Shown here one piece after another: positions 48,917 to 58,021 of a stretch of 64,000 nt of DNA (its first letter is position 1; each line of letters starts with the position of its first letter). The notes below the pieces were generated by a model. That model searched no databases. It was not told the origin of the DNA and was given only the letters and a program-made list of their open reading frames with translations. The stretch is taken from positions 186,001 through 250,000 of the forward strand of contig CAWGVO010000009.1 in NCBI GenBank assembly GCA_963826055.1. The letters run 5' to 3'. A program made the position numbers and the translations under genes. The stretch comes from JBBDMC01 sp963826055. GTDB lineage: Bacteria > Pseudomonadota > Alphaproteobacteria > Rhizobiales > Kaistiaceae.

Positions 48917-49063
48917 ATGCGGCGCAAGTTGTCCGAAGAGGAGCGCAACCGTGTCGCCGACGCCATCGTCGACCAGGTGCTGCGGTCCAACTGCAAGATC
49001 GAGGTAGGCAAACCGGCAGAAGGCCACGGTCCTAACCTGACGCCACCGCAGCCACGTGCTTGA
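48917..49063 (+). CDS. Possible small protein
   Basis: A 48-residue frame beginning MRRKLSEEERNRVADAIVDQ and continuing VLRSNCKIEVGKPAEGHG. The amphipathic helix followed by a CKIE-GKPAE segment resembles short unnamed proteins of alphaproteobacteria. There is no clear ribosome-binding site and it sits beside transposon debris. Confidence 0.35.
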   Translation: MRRKLSEEERNRVADAIVDQVLRSNCKIEVGKPAEGHGPNLTPPQPRA

Positions 49064-49213
49064 TGACAGCCGCCGCCGCGCGGCCCCCCGGATGTCAGCG
49101 TTCGGCCCGAAACAGGACTCCAATCTCAGCCGCCTCGACTGGTATTGTTGACCCACAACGGACCTAGGGGGTGAAGCCTCGTGTCGGTTCGAGTGCGACT
49201 GTCGCACTGGTCG

Positions 49214-49426
49214 TTAGACTCTTTCGTACATCAGGGAGAGGTCGCCCTCCCAGCCGCCGCCATTCCGGGACATCTCGCCCTCACTGACCAGCCCTTTACC
49301 GCCCGGTTCGACCGTAATGGTCAATCTCTGCGACAGTTCAAGGTCGTCCCGACGCCAAGTCATCTTGTTGTCGCCAAGAATTACGTCGTACTTTCGAGAC
49401 GCGCCGCGTTCATCGAAATAAAGCAT
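49214..49426 (-). pseudogene. C-terminal fragment of an unnamed beta-rich protein
   Basis: A 70-residue frame with YFDERGASRKYDVILGDNK, WRRDDLELSQRLTITVE and MSRNGGGWEGDLSLMYERV. This reads like the last half of a DUF1579-like beta-rich protein, in which YFDxRG-xRxY, a WRxxPxFSQR segment and a final DxxLxYxRV recur. The N-terminal half is missing, so it is listed as a fragment. No neighbour helps with function. Confidence 0.45.
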
Positions 49427-50135
49427 GAAGAACAGCGCTATGTGGCCTGCTGGCCAGCAACCGTCTGATGCCAGGCGCCCGCAAGCGCCTGCGCGGGTGT
49501 CTGAGACTGCTCTGGCACCTTGGCCGCGTGCGGCGGGACGTGATCATCATCGTCGACTGTGAGGGCGAGCGACGGCGCATCCCTCCCGGCACCGCCCCAG
49601 TCTCGCCGAGGTCGCCGAATTCCTGTTCCACAAGGCCACCACCGAAGGGCCTCAGTGCGTGACGGCGGCGATCTTCTGGATGAAGACCCGTGGCGGCTGG
49701 CGGGAGACGCCCTAGGCTCGCCAGATCGATCTGGCCGTTCGCAACCTCAATAGGGTCAGCGACAAGGAAGTGATGCGGATATCGCGATCGACGACCCGTG
49801 CGTCTCCCGACCGGACGCGACCGTGACGGCAAGCAAATGTTCGAGTTTAAAGCCGGTCAAGTAGGGCTGATCCCCGGCGACTTGCCCTTCCCTTCGCGCA
49901 ACTGTGCCAGGTCGATGGATTAGTTTGGGAGGCAGAAGAGCGTGCGCTAAACGGGGGCATCGCCGCGAAATACCGCGCAGAACGTGACTTAGGTTAATCA
50001 GCCCTTGTGCTGATGCCTCCAATTCCACCTCTCGGCTATAAGGGCCCTTGAACGTATCGGACGTATCGTTTTCTTGCGGAAGCTGCCTCGCGCGGGTGTC
50101 GGCGACCGGCCATCGCCACGCGAAAGAAGTCCTGC

Positions 50136-51839
50136 ATGCCCCAGAACTGGGAAGCTGAGTGGAAACCCGGCGGCGTCTTCGACCTGATGCCCGATGCGGT
50201 TTTGGTCGTCGCCAAAGATGGGACCATAGCCAAGGTCAACGATCGGCTGACTGCCATGTTCGGCTACAGCCGGGAAGAGCTTCTCGGCTCGACCATCGAG
50301 ATCCTGGTTCCTGAACGACTCCGCGCCGTCCACGTTGGTCAACGGGCTGCGTTCGATAAGAACCCCCACGCCCGCCCGATCAGGGACAGTCTGGATCTCT
50401 GCGGACGGCGTAAGGACGGAACCGAGTTTCCGGTCAGCATCATGCTCGGTCCGATTACAGGACGAGGCGACGATCGAACGATGGCCGTCATCCGAGATTT
50501 GGCCGCCACGGAAGCAACCCGGCGCCTCGCGTACACCGACAAACTGACCGGGTTGCCAAATAGGGCGGCACTATTCCACGACCTCGGCGCACGCCAGCCA
50601 GTCGAGAGGAAGCCACCTGTCGGCAATGACGCGCTGGCGTTGGTCGACCTGAACGGAATTCACAATGTCAACAACTCGCTCGGTCACGCCGCCGGCGATC
50701 ACGTCCTCCGGTCGGCTGCCGATCGGCTGATTGCTGCGTCCGAGGGAATCGCCAAGCCCTATCGGCTTAGCGGAGTGCGGTTCGTTCTGCTGGTGTCCGG
50801 CGCGAACGATCCCCTGGCTTTGATCGCTTGCATCCGCAAGGTGATCGGCGAGCTTACAGAGCCGATGGAGGTCTGCGGGAAATCAGTCGTCATCGGCGCG
50901 AATGTCGGCATCCTGTTGGGTGTCGAGCCTGGTAGGGGGACTGACGAGCTATTGGCTGATGCCGATGTTGCTCTCTATCACGCCAAGGCAAAGGGACACG
51001 GATACGCTCTCTTCGCTCCCTCCATGCGGACTGACTTGAACGCCCGGCGTGAGTTCGCCAAAGAAATCGAGGAGGCCTTCAGAAATGGTCAACTGGAACT
51101 GTTCTTCCAACCGCAGGTGCGGTTGTCGGATCTGAAGCCGTTAGGCGCTGAGGCACTTCTTCGCTGGAATCACCCGACAATAGGCATAGTTCCTCCCTCA
51201 ATTTTCCTCGATGCCTTGGTCGCAAGCCCGATCGTTTCGGAGGTCGGGGACTGGGTCCTGCGCTCAGCCTGTTGTGAGGCCCGTGAATGGCGCGGGCTGG
51301 CGCCGGACAAGATATTTGTGGGGGTCAACCTTTTTCAGTCGCAGATCGCGGATCGCGAGCTGCCTGAGAAGATTGCCGCCATGCTTGCCGAGATAGCCCT
51401 CCCGGCAGACCTTCTCGAGTTGGAGATTTCAGAGAACTTCACCCTGGAGAATGACGATGAGGTTCTGCGCTCGCTTTCGGCACTTCGCGCCGCTGGCGTA
51501 GGTCTGGCTCTCGACGACCTCGGAACCGGACGCGCCAGCCTGACCCAAGTCTCCAAACTGCCGGTGTCCTGTCTCAAGATCGACCAGAGTTTCGTGCGCC
51601 AGATGGTTCCCGGCGGCCGCGATGCGGTTTTGGTGGAGGCGCTGGTGGCCCTAGCCCACAAACTTGGCATGCAGGTTGTTGCAGAGGGCGTAGAGTCCGA
51701 AGCGCAGGCCAAAATCCTGTCGGTGTCCTCGTGCGATCGCGGCCAAGGATACTTCTTCGGAAGGCCGATGGGGGCGAATGCCTTTCGAAAGATGATTAGC
51801 CGCCAGCGACTCCCTGCAGTCGCTGCATCGGCCGCCTAG
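50136..51839 (+). CDS. PAS-GGDEF-EAL protein with degenerate GGDEF, probable c-di-GMP phosphodiesterase
   Basis: A 567-residue cytoplasmic protein. A PAS domain covers about residues 13-135 (FDLMPDAVLVVAKDGTIAKVN). The GGDEF domain starts at YTDKLTGLPNRAALFHDL but its signature is SGVRF near residue 212, so cyclase activity is unlikely. The EAL domain has EALLRW near 338, ELEISENF, DDLGTGRAS, KIDQSFV and VAEGVESEAQ, so the metal and catalytic residues look complete. It should degrade c-di-GMP under PAS control. A GGDEF gene with intact signature follows after 26 bases. Confidence 0.9.
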   Translation: MPQNWEAEWKPGGVFDLMPDAVLVVAKDGTIAKVNDRLTAMFGYSREELLGSTIEILVPERLRAVHVGQRAAFDKNPHARPIRDSLDLCGRRKDGTEFPVSIMLGPITGRGDDRTMAVIRDLAATEATRRLAYTDKLTGLPNRAALFHDLGARQPVERKPPVGNDALALVDLNGIHNVNNSLGHAAGDHVLRSAADRLIAASEGIAKPYRLSGVRFVLLVSGANDPLALIACIRKVIGELTEPMEVCGKSVVIGANVGILLGVEPGRGTDELLADADVALYHAKAKGHGYALFAPSMRTDLNARREFAKEIEEAFRNGQLELFFQPQVRLSDLKPLGAEALLRWNHPTIGIVPPSIFLDALVASPIVSEVGDWVLRSACCEAREWRGLAPDKIFVGVNLFQSQIADRELPEKIAAMLAEIALPADLLELEISENFTLENDDEVLRSLSALRAAGVGLALDDLGTGRASLTQVSKLPVSCLKIDQSFVRQMVPGGRDAVLVEALVALAHKLGMQVVAEGVESEAQAKILSVSSCDRGQGYFFGRPMGANAFRKMISRQRLPAVAASAA

Positions 51840-51865
51840 TCGCGAGTGCACCCAGGTAACATCCG

Positions 51866-53056
51866 ATGCGACTCGACACGATCACGCTGATGGCTGCTGA
51901 CAGCTTCGTTGCTGTGATCGCTGCCATATTGCTGATCAACGCCTGGACACAGATGCGGGGCGCGTTGGCGCTGTTGTGGTGGGCCGCAGCGACCTGCGGC
52001 CAGGCAATCGGCATCGGGTGCCTCGCCTTCGGATTTGCGGAGGGCGCGCTAATGCCGATTGTCGTCGGTACGGGTTTCCTTTCGATTGCCCCGCCATTCG
52101 TTTGGGCCGGCACGCGTCATTTCAGCCACCGCGCGGTGTGGCCGGCTGTTGTCCTGGCCGGTCCCGCATCCTGGCTGGTCGCCGGTTTCTTGCCGTTGCC
52201 GATCGAGCCGCAAGCTGCGGGACTTGGTGCCGGCTTCCTTTGCTGGATCGCCTATCTGATCTGGGCAAGCCTCGACCTATGGCGAGGCCGCGGCGAGCGG
52301 CTCACCAACCGATGGCCGCTATTGGCGACGTTCCTGATCCATATCGCGATATTTCTGGTGGGGCTTGCCGCGCTCTTTGTCAGCGACCTGCCCACGCTTT
52401 CGGCTCCTCCATTGTCGAGTCTGTTCGGTGCCATTTATTTCGAGCAACTAATCTTCACGGTCGGCACCTCGATCTTCATGATCACAATCACCAAGGAGCG
52501 GGTCGAGATCGAATACAAGCTTGCCTCAAGCATCGATGTACTGACCGGCATCGCCAATCGCGGCGCCTTCATGACCCGCGCCAAAGCAGCGCTGGCGCAT
52601 TGCCTGGAACGCGACGAGCCGCTGTCGCTGGTCCTGTTCGACCTTGATCACTTCAAGGCCGTCAATGACACATTCGGCCATGCGACCGGCGACCGCGTCC
52701 TGCAGGTCTTCTGCGATTGCGTGCGCGCTGTCATGCGGGGGACCGACACGATCGGACGAATCGGCGGAGAAGAATTCGCCCTGATTCTGCCTGGTGCCAG
52801 CGCCAGCACGGCCTACGTCATCGCCGACCGCATTCGCGCAGCATTCGCGGTGGCGTGTCGGACGGTCGACGGCAAACCGGCCAATTCGACCGTCAGCGCC
52901 GGGGTGGCCGCGACCCATCCGAATTCGACGGTTGACGACCTTCTGAAGGCGGCGGACGAACAACTCTATCTTGCCAAAACCGAAGGTCGAAACCGGGTCC
53001 GGCGGGTCGGCAGGGCGGACGGTGACGGGAAATCGTACGTCGTCCGGGTGGCGTAA
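51866..53056 (+). CDS. Membrane-bound diguanylate cyclase
   Basis: A 396-residue protein. The first ~215 residues contain about six hydrophobic helices, a membrane sensor-like module. The GGDEF domain (from SSIDVLTGIANRGAFMTRAK near 222) has the active signature RIGGEEFALILP near residues 298-309. An RxxD inhibitory site just upstream is not evident. It makes c-di-GMP from GTP. It is co-directional with, and 26 bases after, the EAL gene, so synthesis and breakdown are encoded together. Confidence 0.9.
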   Translation: MRLDTITLMAADSFVAVIAAILLINAWTQMRGALALLWWAAATCGQAIGIGCLAFGFAEGALMPIVVGTGFLSIAPPFVWAGTRHFSHRAVWPAVVLAGPASWLVAGFLPLPIEPQAAGLGAGFLCWIAYLIWASLDLWRGRGERLTNRWPLLATFLIHIAIFLVGLAALFVSDLPTLSAPPLSSLFGAIYFEQLIFTVGTSIFMITITKERVEIEYKLASSIDVLTGIANRGAFMTRAKAALAHCLERDEPLSLVLFDLDHFKAVNDTFGHATGDRVLQVFCDCVRAVMRGTDTIGRIGGEEFALILPGASASTAYVIADRIRAAFAVACRTVDGKPANSTVSAGVAATHPNSTVDDLLKAADEQLYLAKTEGRNRVRRVGRADGDGKSYVVRVA

Positions 53057-53668
53057 CCGCCCGATCGGCGAGTCGCGCCGAAAACCCTCCATCCACGCGC
53101 GTGGTTTTCGGCGGCGCCACGGCTGAAGTGGCGGCCGCCGAGCATCCTGCCGCCGGCGGTGACCCATCGCTTGGAGCGGATCGGGCGCAACAATTGTTGG
53201 TCGTCGCGGTCATCTTATGTCTGCGTGCGGATGTCAGACCTGACGTCCAAGCTTTGCCGGATCGGATCAAGTGAAGGGCAACGGCAACGCGAAACAGGGC
53301 GCCCGCAAAACTCGGTTCTGAATAGGGCGGCGACGGCGCCATGTCGTTGGTCGACAGATGGAGATCGTGAGGAATCAGCCATTGTTCGGAGATAGACGAC
53401 ACGAGCAAAAAGATCGCTCAGCCTGTGGCATCGACCCCAGAGGAATGGCCCGGCCGAGCGAAGCCTCGGGAAAGGGCCGTTTTTTTGTGCCCGTTTGGGC
53501 GGTGGGCGCGGCGACGAGAATCGGGGACCAATGCGCTTGGAGCCGGGTCAATATGTGTTGAAGTCAGTGACCGGGGCTTGACACTGTTTGGCCTTTCTCG
53601 GTCCTCGATCATCGGTGACAAGCTTGTCTTGATAGACTGGCACTGCAACGAGCCCGCGGTGCGAAATC
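53057..53668. other. Intergenic region with an orphan terminator
   Basis: I see no gene in these 612 bases. A strong hairpin plus T run at 53447-53486 ends transcription in the plus direction about 390 bases after the GGDEF gene, so a long 3' UTR or a separate small RNA may lie before it. Nothing else is recognisable. Confidence 0.5.
53447..53486 (+). terminator. Intrinsic terminator
   Basis: Outer arms GGCCC (53447-53451) and GGGCC (53474-53478) enclose an inner CCGAG/CTCGG stem (53454-53469). Seven T follow at 53480-53486. It is one of the clearest terminators in the window. Confidence 0.75.
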
Positions 53669-53986
53669 ATGTCAGGCAAGGCCATCTTCATCGGCGGCGC
53701 CATCGCGGTTGCATCGGCCGTCGCCTACACAAACGCCCACTCACCGGTCGGGACCACGACGGCCGCGGTCTCTCAGCCACCCTCTGGATGTCACCCGAGC
53801 TACAAAGGGGCGTGCGTGCCGATCACGAGTGACGTTGATGGCATCGGCGGTCGCGGCAACGGGCCCGCCTATGTTGGGCGCGTAATCGTCGTCGGTCCCG
53901 ACGTCTATGGCCTCGATCACGACGGCGACGGCATTGGTTGCGAGCGAGCCTCCGCTGCCGGGGTCCCGTCAGGAACGCTTCAGTAG
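53669..53986 (+). CDS. Excalibur calcium-binding domain protein
   Basis: A 105-residue small protein. A hydrophobic N-terminus (AIFIGGAIAVASAVAYTNA) may be an export signal. The C-terminal DHDGDGIGCE is the excalibur signature DxDxDGxxCE, related to EF-hand loops. Two further Cys (SGCHPSYKGACVPI) form the other half of the domain. It probably acts outside the cytoplasm; its function is unknown. Confidence 0.8.
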   Translation: MSGKAIFIGGAIAVASAVAYTNAHSPVGTTTAAVSQPPSGCHPSYKGACVPITSDVDGIGGRGNGPAYVGRVIVVGPDVYGLDHDGDGIGCERASAAGVPSGTLQ

Positions 53987-54171
53987 CCTCCTGCGAGAAA
54001 CCATCGGCACGACCGATGACCTGCGCTGAGTACGCGCTGCGGATGAATGGCAGCCGTCCGTTTAGCCCAGACGCTTGCGCAGGCCACGGTTCCCGTACTG
54101 AACGCTTGTTCGTAGCGCGCACATATGCTCAAAAACGTAGGTCTGTCCACTTGGGCCACGGTCCGTCAGTC

Positions 54172-54271
54172 ATGGCGACCATGATCGACGTTGATGTGGT
54201 GATATTCGATTGCGATGGAGTCGTCGTGGACAGCGAGTTGCTGAGCTGTTGTTGCGTTCGTCGCGAAGCCG
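54172..54271 (+). pseudogene. N-terminal fragment of a HAD-family phosphatase
   Basis: From ATG 54172 the frame reads MATMIDVDVVIFDCDGVVVD then SELLSC, the catalytic DxD motif (FDCDG) and first helix of HAD phosphatases of the phosphoglycolate phosphatase type. After about 33 residues homology stops and the frame runs on into the FAD monooxygenase. The rest of the HAD gene is absent. The sequence from 53987 to 54171 holds nothing recognisable. Confidence 0.65.
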
Positions 54272-54321
54272 GCGTGAGGAGATCGAGCGCTGACAATGAC
54301 CATTTCGGGGTGAGGCAAAAC

Positions 54322-55620
54322 ATGTCCCCACCGTGCGTGATGATTGTCGGAGGCGGGATCGGTGGCCTGATGACTGCTTTGACGCTGCACCAGATCGGCG
54401 TTCCCTGTGTGGTTTTCGAAGCCGTGAAGGAGATGCGCCCGCTAGGTGTAGGAATCAACCTGCAACCCAACGCGGTACGCGAGCTGTACGACCTTGGGAT
54501 AGGTGCTGAGGACCTGGACGAGGTTGGGCTGCCGGCGCGCGAATGGGCGCTCGTCGGGCTCAATGGCAACGACATTTACTCGGAGCCGCGAGGGCTGCTC
54601 GCCGGCTACAAGTGGCCGCAATATGCCGTGCATCGCGGGCAGCTGCAGATGTTGCTTCTCGACAAGGTGCGCGAGCGCCTCGGACCTGACGCGGTGCGTT
54701 TAGGCAGCCGGGTCACCGGATACCAGAATGACGAAAACGGAGCCGTTACCGTGTTCGTCGAGGATGCCAACGGGACACGCTCGCGCCAGACGGCAGCGAT
54801 ACTGATCGGTGCCGATGGCCTTCATTCGGTGGTGCGCGCGAAGATGCACCCCGACCAGCCTCCGATACACTGGGGCGGGGCGATCATGTGGCGCGGGGCA
54901 ACTCGAGCCAAACCGATCCGGACCGGCGCGTCTTTCGTGGGCCTCGGGACGCACCGTCATCGGTTCGTTTTCTACCCGATCTCGCACCCCGACCAGCAGA
55001 CCGGTCTGGCTACCATCAACTGGATCGCCGAGGTTACGTTCGACAACTCAAGCGGATGGCAGAAGGGCGACTGGAACAAACGCGTCGACCTTGAAGAATT
55101 CATCCATCACTTCGACGACTGGACGTATCAATGGCTCGACGTGCCTGAACTGATACGCGGCGCCAAGGATATCTGGGAATACCCGATGATCGATCGTGAT
55201 CCGATTCCGACCTGGCGCGATGGGCGCGTCGCTCTCTTGGGGGACGCCGCCCATGTGATGTATCCGACCGGTTCGAACGGCGCGAGCCAGGCGATCGTGG
55301 ATGCCCGTGTTTTGGGCGCCTGCCTAGTGAAGCATGGCGTGACCGCAGCGGCCCTCGAGGCTTATGACGAGAGGCTCTGTGATTCCGTGTCGAAGGTCAT
55401 TCTACGGAACCGCGGGGCTGGACCGTTTGGGATACTCAATCTCGTTGATGAACGCTGTGGTGGGGAATTCGACAATATCGACGATGTGATCTCACGCCGT
55501 GAACGCGACGAGTTCATGGCGGCCTACAAGGCCGCTGCCGGGTTTGCGATCGACAGTCTGAACAATGCTCCTCCCACAATCGAGGTCGGGAAACGGGCAG
55601 CAATGTCAGTTCAGGCCTGA
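54322..55620 (+). CDS. FAD-dependent monooxygenase (PhzS/salicylate hydroxylase-like)
   Basis: A 432-residue group A flavin monooxygenase. The FAD motif VMIVGGGIGGLMTALTLHQIG is at residues ~6-26, the DG motif is AAILIGADGLHSVVRAKMHP and the second FAD motif is VALLGDAAHVMYPTGSNGASQA. It hydroxylates an aromatic or heterocyclic substrate with NAD(P)H and oxygen. I chose ATG at 54322; the open frame upstream reads a HAD fragment. It stands alone among remnants, so the substrate is unknown. Confidence 0.88.
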   Translation: MSPPCVMIVGGGIGGLMTALTLHQIGVPCVVFEAVKEMRPLGVGINLQPNAVRELYDLGIGAEDLDEVGLPAREWALVGLNGNDIYSEPRGLLAGYKWPQYAVHRGQLQMLLLDKVRERLGPDAVRLGSRVTGYQNDENGAVTVFVEDANGTRSRQTAAILIGADGLHSVVRAKMHPDQPPIHWGGAIMWRGATRAKPIRTGASFVGLGTHRHRFVFYPISHPDQQTGLATINWIAEVTFDNSSGWQKGDWNKRVDLEEFIHHFDDWTYQWLDVPELIRGAKDIWEYPMIDRDPIPTWRDGRVALLGDAAHVMYPTGSNGASQAIVDARVLGACLVKHGVTAAALEAYDERLCDSVSKVILRNRGAGPFGILNLVDERCGGEFDNIDDVISRRERDEFMAAYKAAAGFAIDSLNNAPPTIEVGKRAAMSVQA

Positions 55621-55689
55621 TCGCGAGGATCGGTGATCGTAGCCCGACTGTGGGGGCGATTCCAGGATGGGAACGCGGTCGCCTCGCCC

Positions 55690-55981
55690 CTAAGCACCTT
55701 CCTCGATCGACCGCTCGAAGGCGATTGGCCCTATCTCGGACGCCACCTACCTCAAGGTCCGCGAGGGCGACCGCATTGTCTCGGTGGCGGCGACAATCGC
55801 CGTCGCTGCCAACACTGACGGCCGCCGCAAGATCATCGGCCTCGGCATCGGTCCGTCGGAGGCCGAGACTTTCTGGGCGACCTTCCTCAAGAGCCTGATC
55901 AAGGGCGGCCTCCGGGGCGTGAAGCTGGTCATCTCGGATGCCCATTACGGCCTCACCGCGACGATCACCCGAGCCACGTAG
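55690..55981 (+). mobile_element. IS256-family transposase fragment
   Basis: LDRPLEGDWPYL (one frame), then DATYLKVREGDRIVSVAATI, TDGRRKIIGLGIGPSEAETF and GVKLVISDAHYG (another frame) are the catalytic core of IS256/MULE transposases. A few bases are missing after WPYL, where homologues have WxDATY. Both ends of the gene are gone. It ends where the next remnant begins. Confidence 0.85.
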
Positions 55982-55984
55982 ACC

Positions 55985-56060
55985 TCGTTGCGGCACGGGA
56001 GAATCGCCCTGCTTGCTGATCCCCAACATCCGTTCATTGCCGCCACTCGAATGCGCGGCG
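55985..56060 (-). mobile_element. IS110/IS116-type transposase fragment
   Basis: On the minus strand the segment SGGNERMLGISKQGDS resembles the conserved GGKxRxxGISKRGD motif of the IS116/IS110/IS902 C-terminal domain. Only about 20-25 residues remain, and it directly abuts the IS256 fragment. Confidence 0.6.
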
Positions 56061-56117
56061 TCAAGCCGGCGATCCTTTCCGCCTTCACACCGACGACCAT
56101 GCCCGTGGGCTGAACCA

Positions 56118-57176
56118 TCAGCGAATTCTCGTTCCGGCACCGTCGAACAAGCGAACGTCCCGAGGGTTGAAGCGCAGCGTCACCGCTTGGCCGTGTGCAG
56201 GCCCGCGCGCGAGGCGTCGCTCGGCAACGATGGTTTCACCCGTCCGCGTCGAGGCGTGCAGATACGAGGTCGAACCGAGTTGTTCGGAAAGGTCGGCCGT
56301 GGCCTGCAGGTCGACGCCCTCGGCCGCGTCGAGATGCTCGGGCCGGATTCCGAACTGCAGGTTCGTTCCCGCTTCAATGTCGGCAGTGACCGGCAGACCG
56401 ATCTCGATACCCGCGACGGCAAATCTTCCGGTACCCAGCGCTGTCGCAGACAGAAAATTCATGCGCGGCGAGCCGATAAATCCTGCCACGAACGCATTGT
56501 CGGGATCTTCGTAGAGTGCGAGCGGCGCACCGATTTGCTCGACGTTACCTGCGCGCAGCACCACGATCCGGTCGGCCAATGTCAGCGCCTCAGTCTGGTC
56601 GTGTGTGACATAGATCATCGTATTTCCGAGCATGCGGTGAAGCTTGGAGAGCTCGACGCGCATCTGAACCCGCAGCTCAGCATCGAGGTTGCTGAGCGGT
56701 TCATCGAAGAGGAAGACCTTGGGGTCACGTACGATTGCACGGCCGATGGCGACGCGCTGGCGCTGCCCGCCGGACAGCTGGGCCGGCTTGCGCTGCAAAT
56801 ATTCCTCAAGCTGCAGGATCTTGGCGGCGCGCGCGACTTTCTCGGCGATTTCGGCCTTTGGTCGGTGCGTCATCCGGAGCCCAAAGCTCACGTTGTCGGC
56901 TACCGTCATGTGCGGATACAGCGCGTAGGACTGGAACACCATGGCCACGCCGCGATCGGAAGGCTCCTCATCGGTCACGTCGTTATCGCCGATGAAGATT
57001 TCACCGTCGTCGACTTCCTCCAGTCCCGCGATCATTCGCAAGAGCGTCGACTTTCCGCATCCGGAAGGGCCGACGAAGACGGCAAATTCCCCCTCCTCGA
57101 TCGCCAGCGATACGTCGTGAATAACTTGTGTCGATCCAAAGCTTTTGCTGACGTGCTGCAATTCGACGCGCGCCAT
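56118..57176 (-). CDS. Sugar ABC transporter ATP-binding protein (UgpC/MsmK-type)
   Basis: A 352-residue importer ATPase. Walker A is GPSGCGKST (about residues 37-45), the signature LSGGQRQRVAIGRA (about 134), Walker B FLFDEPLSNLD, and the switch His is in VTHDQTEALTL. The C-terminal ~120 residues are the MalK-like regulatory domain, with NFLSATALGTG and FGIRPEHLDAAEG. It is the last gene of the leftward operon, three bases after the second permease. Confidence 0.92.
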   Translation of the reverse strand: MARVELQHVSKSFGSTQVIHDVSLAIEEGEFAVFVGPSGCGKSTLLRMIAGLEEVDDGEIFIGDNDVTDEEPSDRGVAMVFQSYALYPHMTVADNVSFGLRMTHRPKAEIAEKVARAAKILQLEEYLQRKPAQLSGGQRQRVAIGRAIVRDPKVFLFDEPLSNLDAELRVQMRVELSKLHRMLGNTMIYVTHDQTEALTLADRIVVLRAGNVEQIGAPLALYEDPDNAFVAGFIGSPRMNFLSATALGTGRFAVAGIEIGLPVTADIEAGTNLQFGIRPEHLDAAEGVDLQATADLSEQLGSTSYLHASTRTGETIVAERRLARGPAHGQAVTLRFNPRDVRLFDGAGTRIR

Positions 57177-57179
57177 CGA

Positions 57180-58013
57180 CTAACCCTTTACAGCGCCGAC
57201 GGCGATCCCCGAGACGATGCGTCGTTGGAAGATCACATAGAGAATGACGATTGGGGCCGCCGCTATGACGATGCCAGCCGTGAACAGCGGTATCTGGTCG
57301 GAGAATTGGCCCTTCAGTGCGGCAATGCCGACCATCAATGTGCGGTTCTTCTGCATCGTCAGGAGGGCGATCAGGACGTCGTTCCAACAATAGAGCGTGT
57401 TGATGATCGCCAGAGTTACGAGCGCCGGCATCCCGAGCGGCACCATCACGTGCCACCAGACCTGAAGCAACTTGGCGCCATCGATCTTTGCGGCTTCGAT
57501 CAGTTCCCGAGGGAGACCGGAATAGAACGCAGTCATCAGATAGACCGAAAACGGCAGGAAAAACGCCGTGTATGAAAGGATGAGGCCGACATGCGTATTG
57601 ATCAGGTTGAGCGCGACCATGGTGCGCATGTAGGGCACTAGCACCACCTGCACCGGAATCATTAACGACGAGAGGATGACGACGAACAGAAAGCGCCGAT
57701 AGGGAAAGCGTAGCACGGCAAGAGCAAATCCGGCGAGCGACGACACAACCGTCAGCAGGATCACTGCGCCTATGGTCGCGATCACCGAGTTCATGAAATA
57801 CTGGTCGAGGTGCGATTTCGTCCAGGCCGCGATGAAATTGTCGAACGTGGGATGGAGCACCAGCCCGAAGCGGTCCTGCAGGTAGTCGTGGCGGGTTTTG
57901 AGCGAATTGTTGACGGCGAAGAAGATCGGATAGAGGCAGCTAATCGCGAGAAGCCCCATGGGGATTGCGGCAATCCTCAGCGCCAGTCTGTGTCGCTTAC
58001 CTGCACCGGCCAT
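57180..58013 (-). CDS. Carbohydrate ABC transporter permease (MalG-type)
   Basis: A 277-residue permease with six membrane segments. The EAA loop GLPRELIEAAKIDGAKLLQV is near residues 185-204. It matches the second permease of CUT1-type sugar importers (MalG/UgpE). ATG at 58013 follows the first permease by eight bases. The protein pairs with the preceding permease to form the channel. Confidence 0.93.
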   Translation of the reverse strand: MAGAGKRHRLALRIAAIPMGLLAISCLYPIFFAVNNSLKTRHDYLQDRFGLVLHPTFDNFIAAWTKSHLDQYFMNSVIATIGAVILLTVVSSLAGFALAVLRFPYRRFLFVVILSSLMIPVQVVLVPYMRTMVALNLINTHVGLILSYTAFFLPFSVYLMTAFYSGLPRELIEAAKIDGAKLLQVWWHVMVPLGMPALVTLAIINTLYCWNDVLIALLTMQKNRTLMVGIAALKGQFSDQIPLFTAGIVIAAAPIVILYVIFQRRIVSGIAVGAVKG

Positions 58014-58021
58014 GGCGCCGC

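Larger units (their letters stand above)
48408..50135. other. 1.7 kb of gene fragments and mobile-element debris
   Basis: No full-length gene is seen. It holds an IS3-type transposase end (48661-48880), a possible small gene (48917-49063), a fragment at 49214-49426, and at 49560-49715 a broken frame (AEVAEFLFHKATTEG, then AAIFWMKTRGGWRETP) of unknown, perhaps phage-like, origin. The last ~350 bases before the PAS-EAL gene show no coding signal. Confidence 0.6.
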
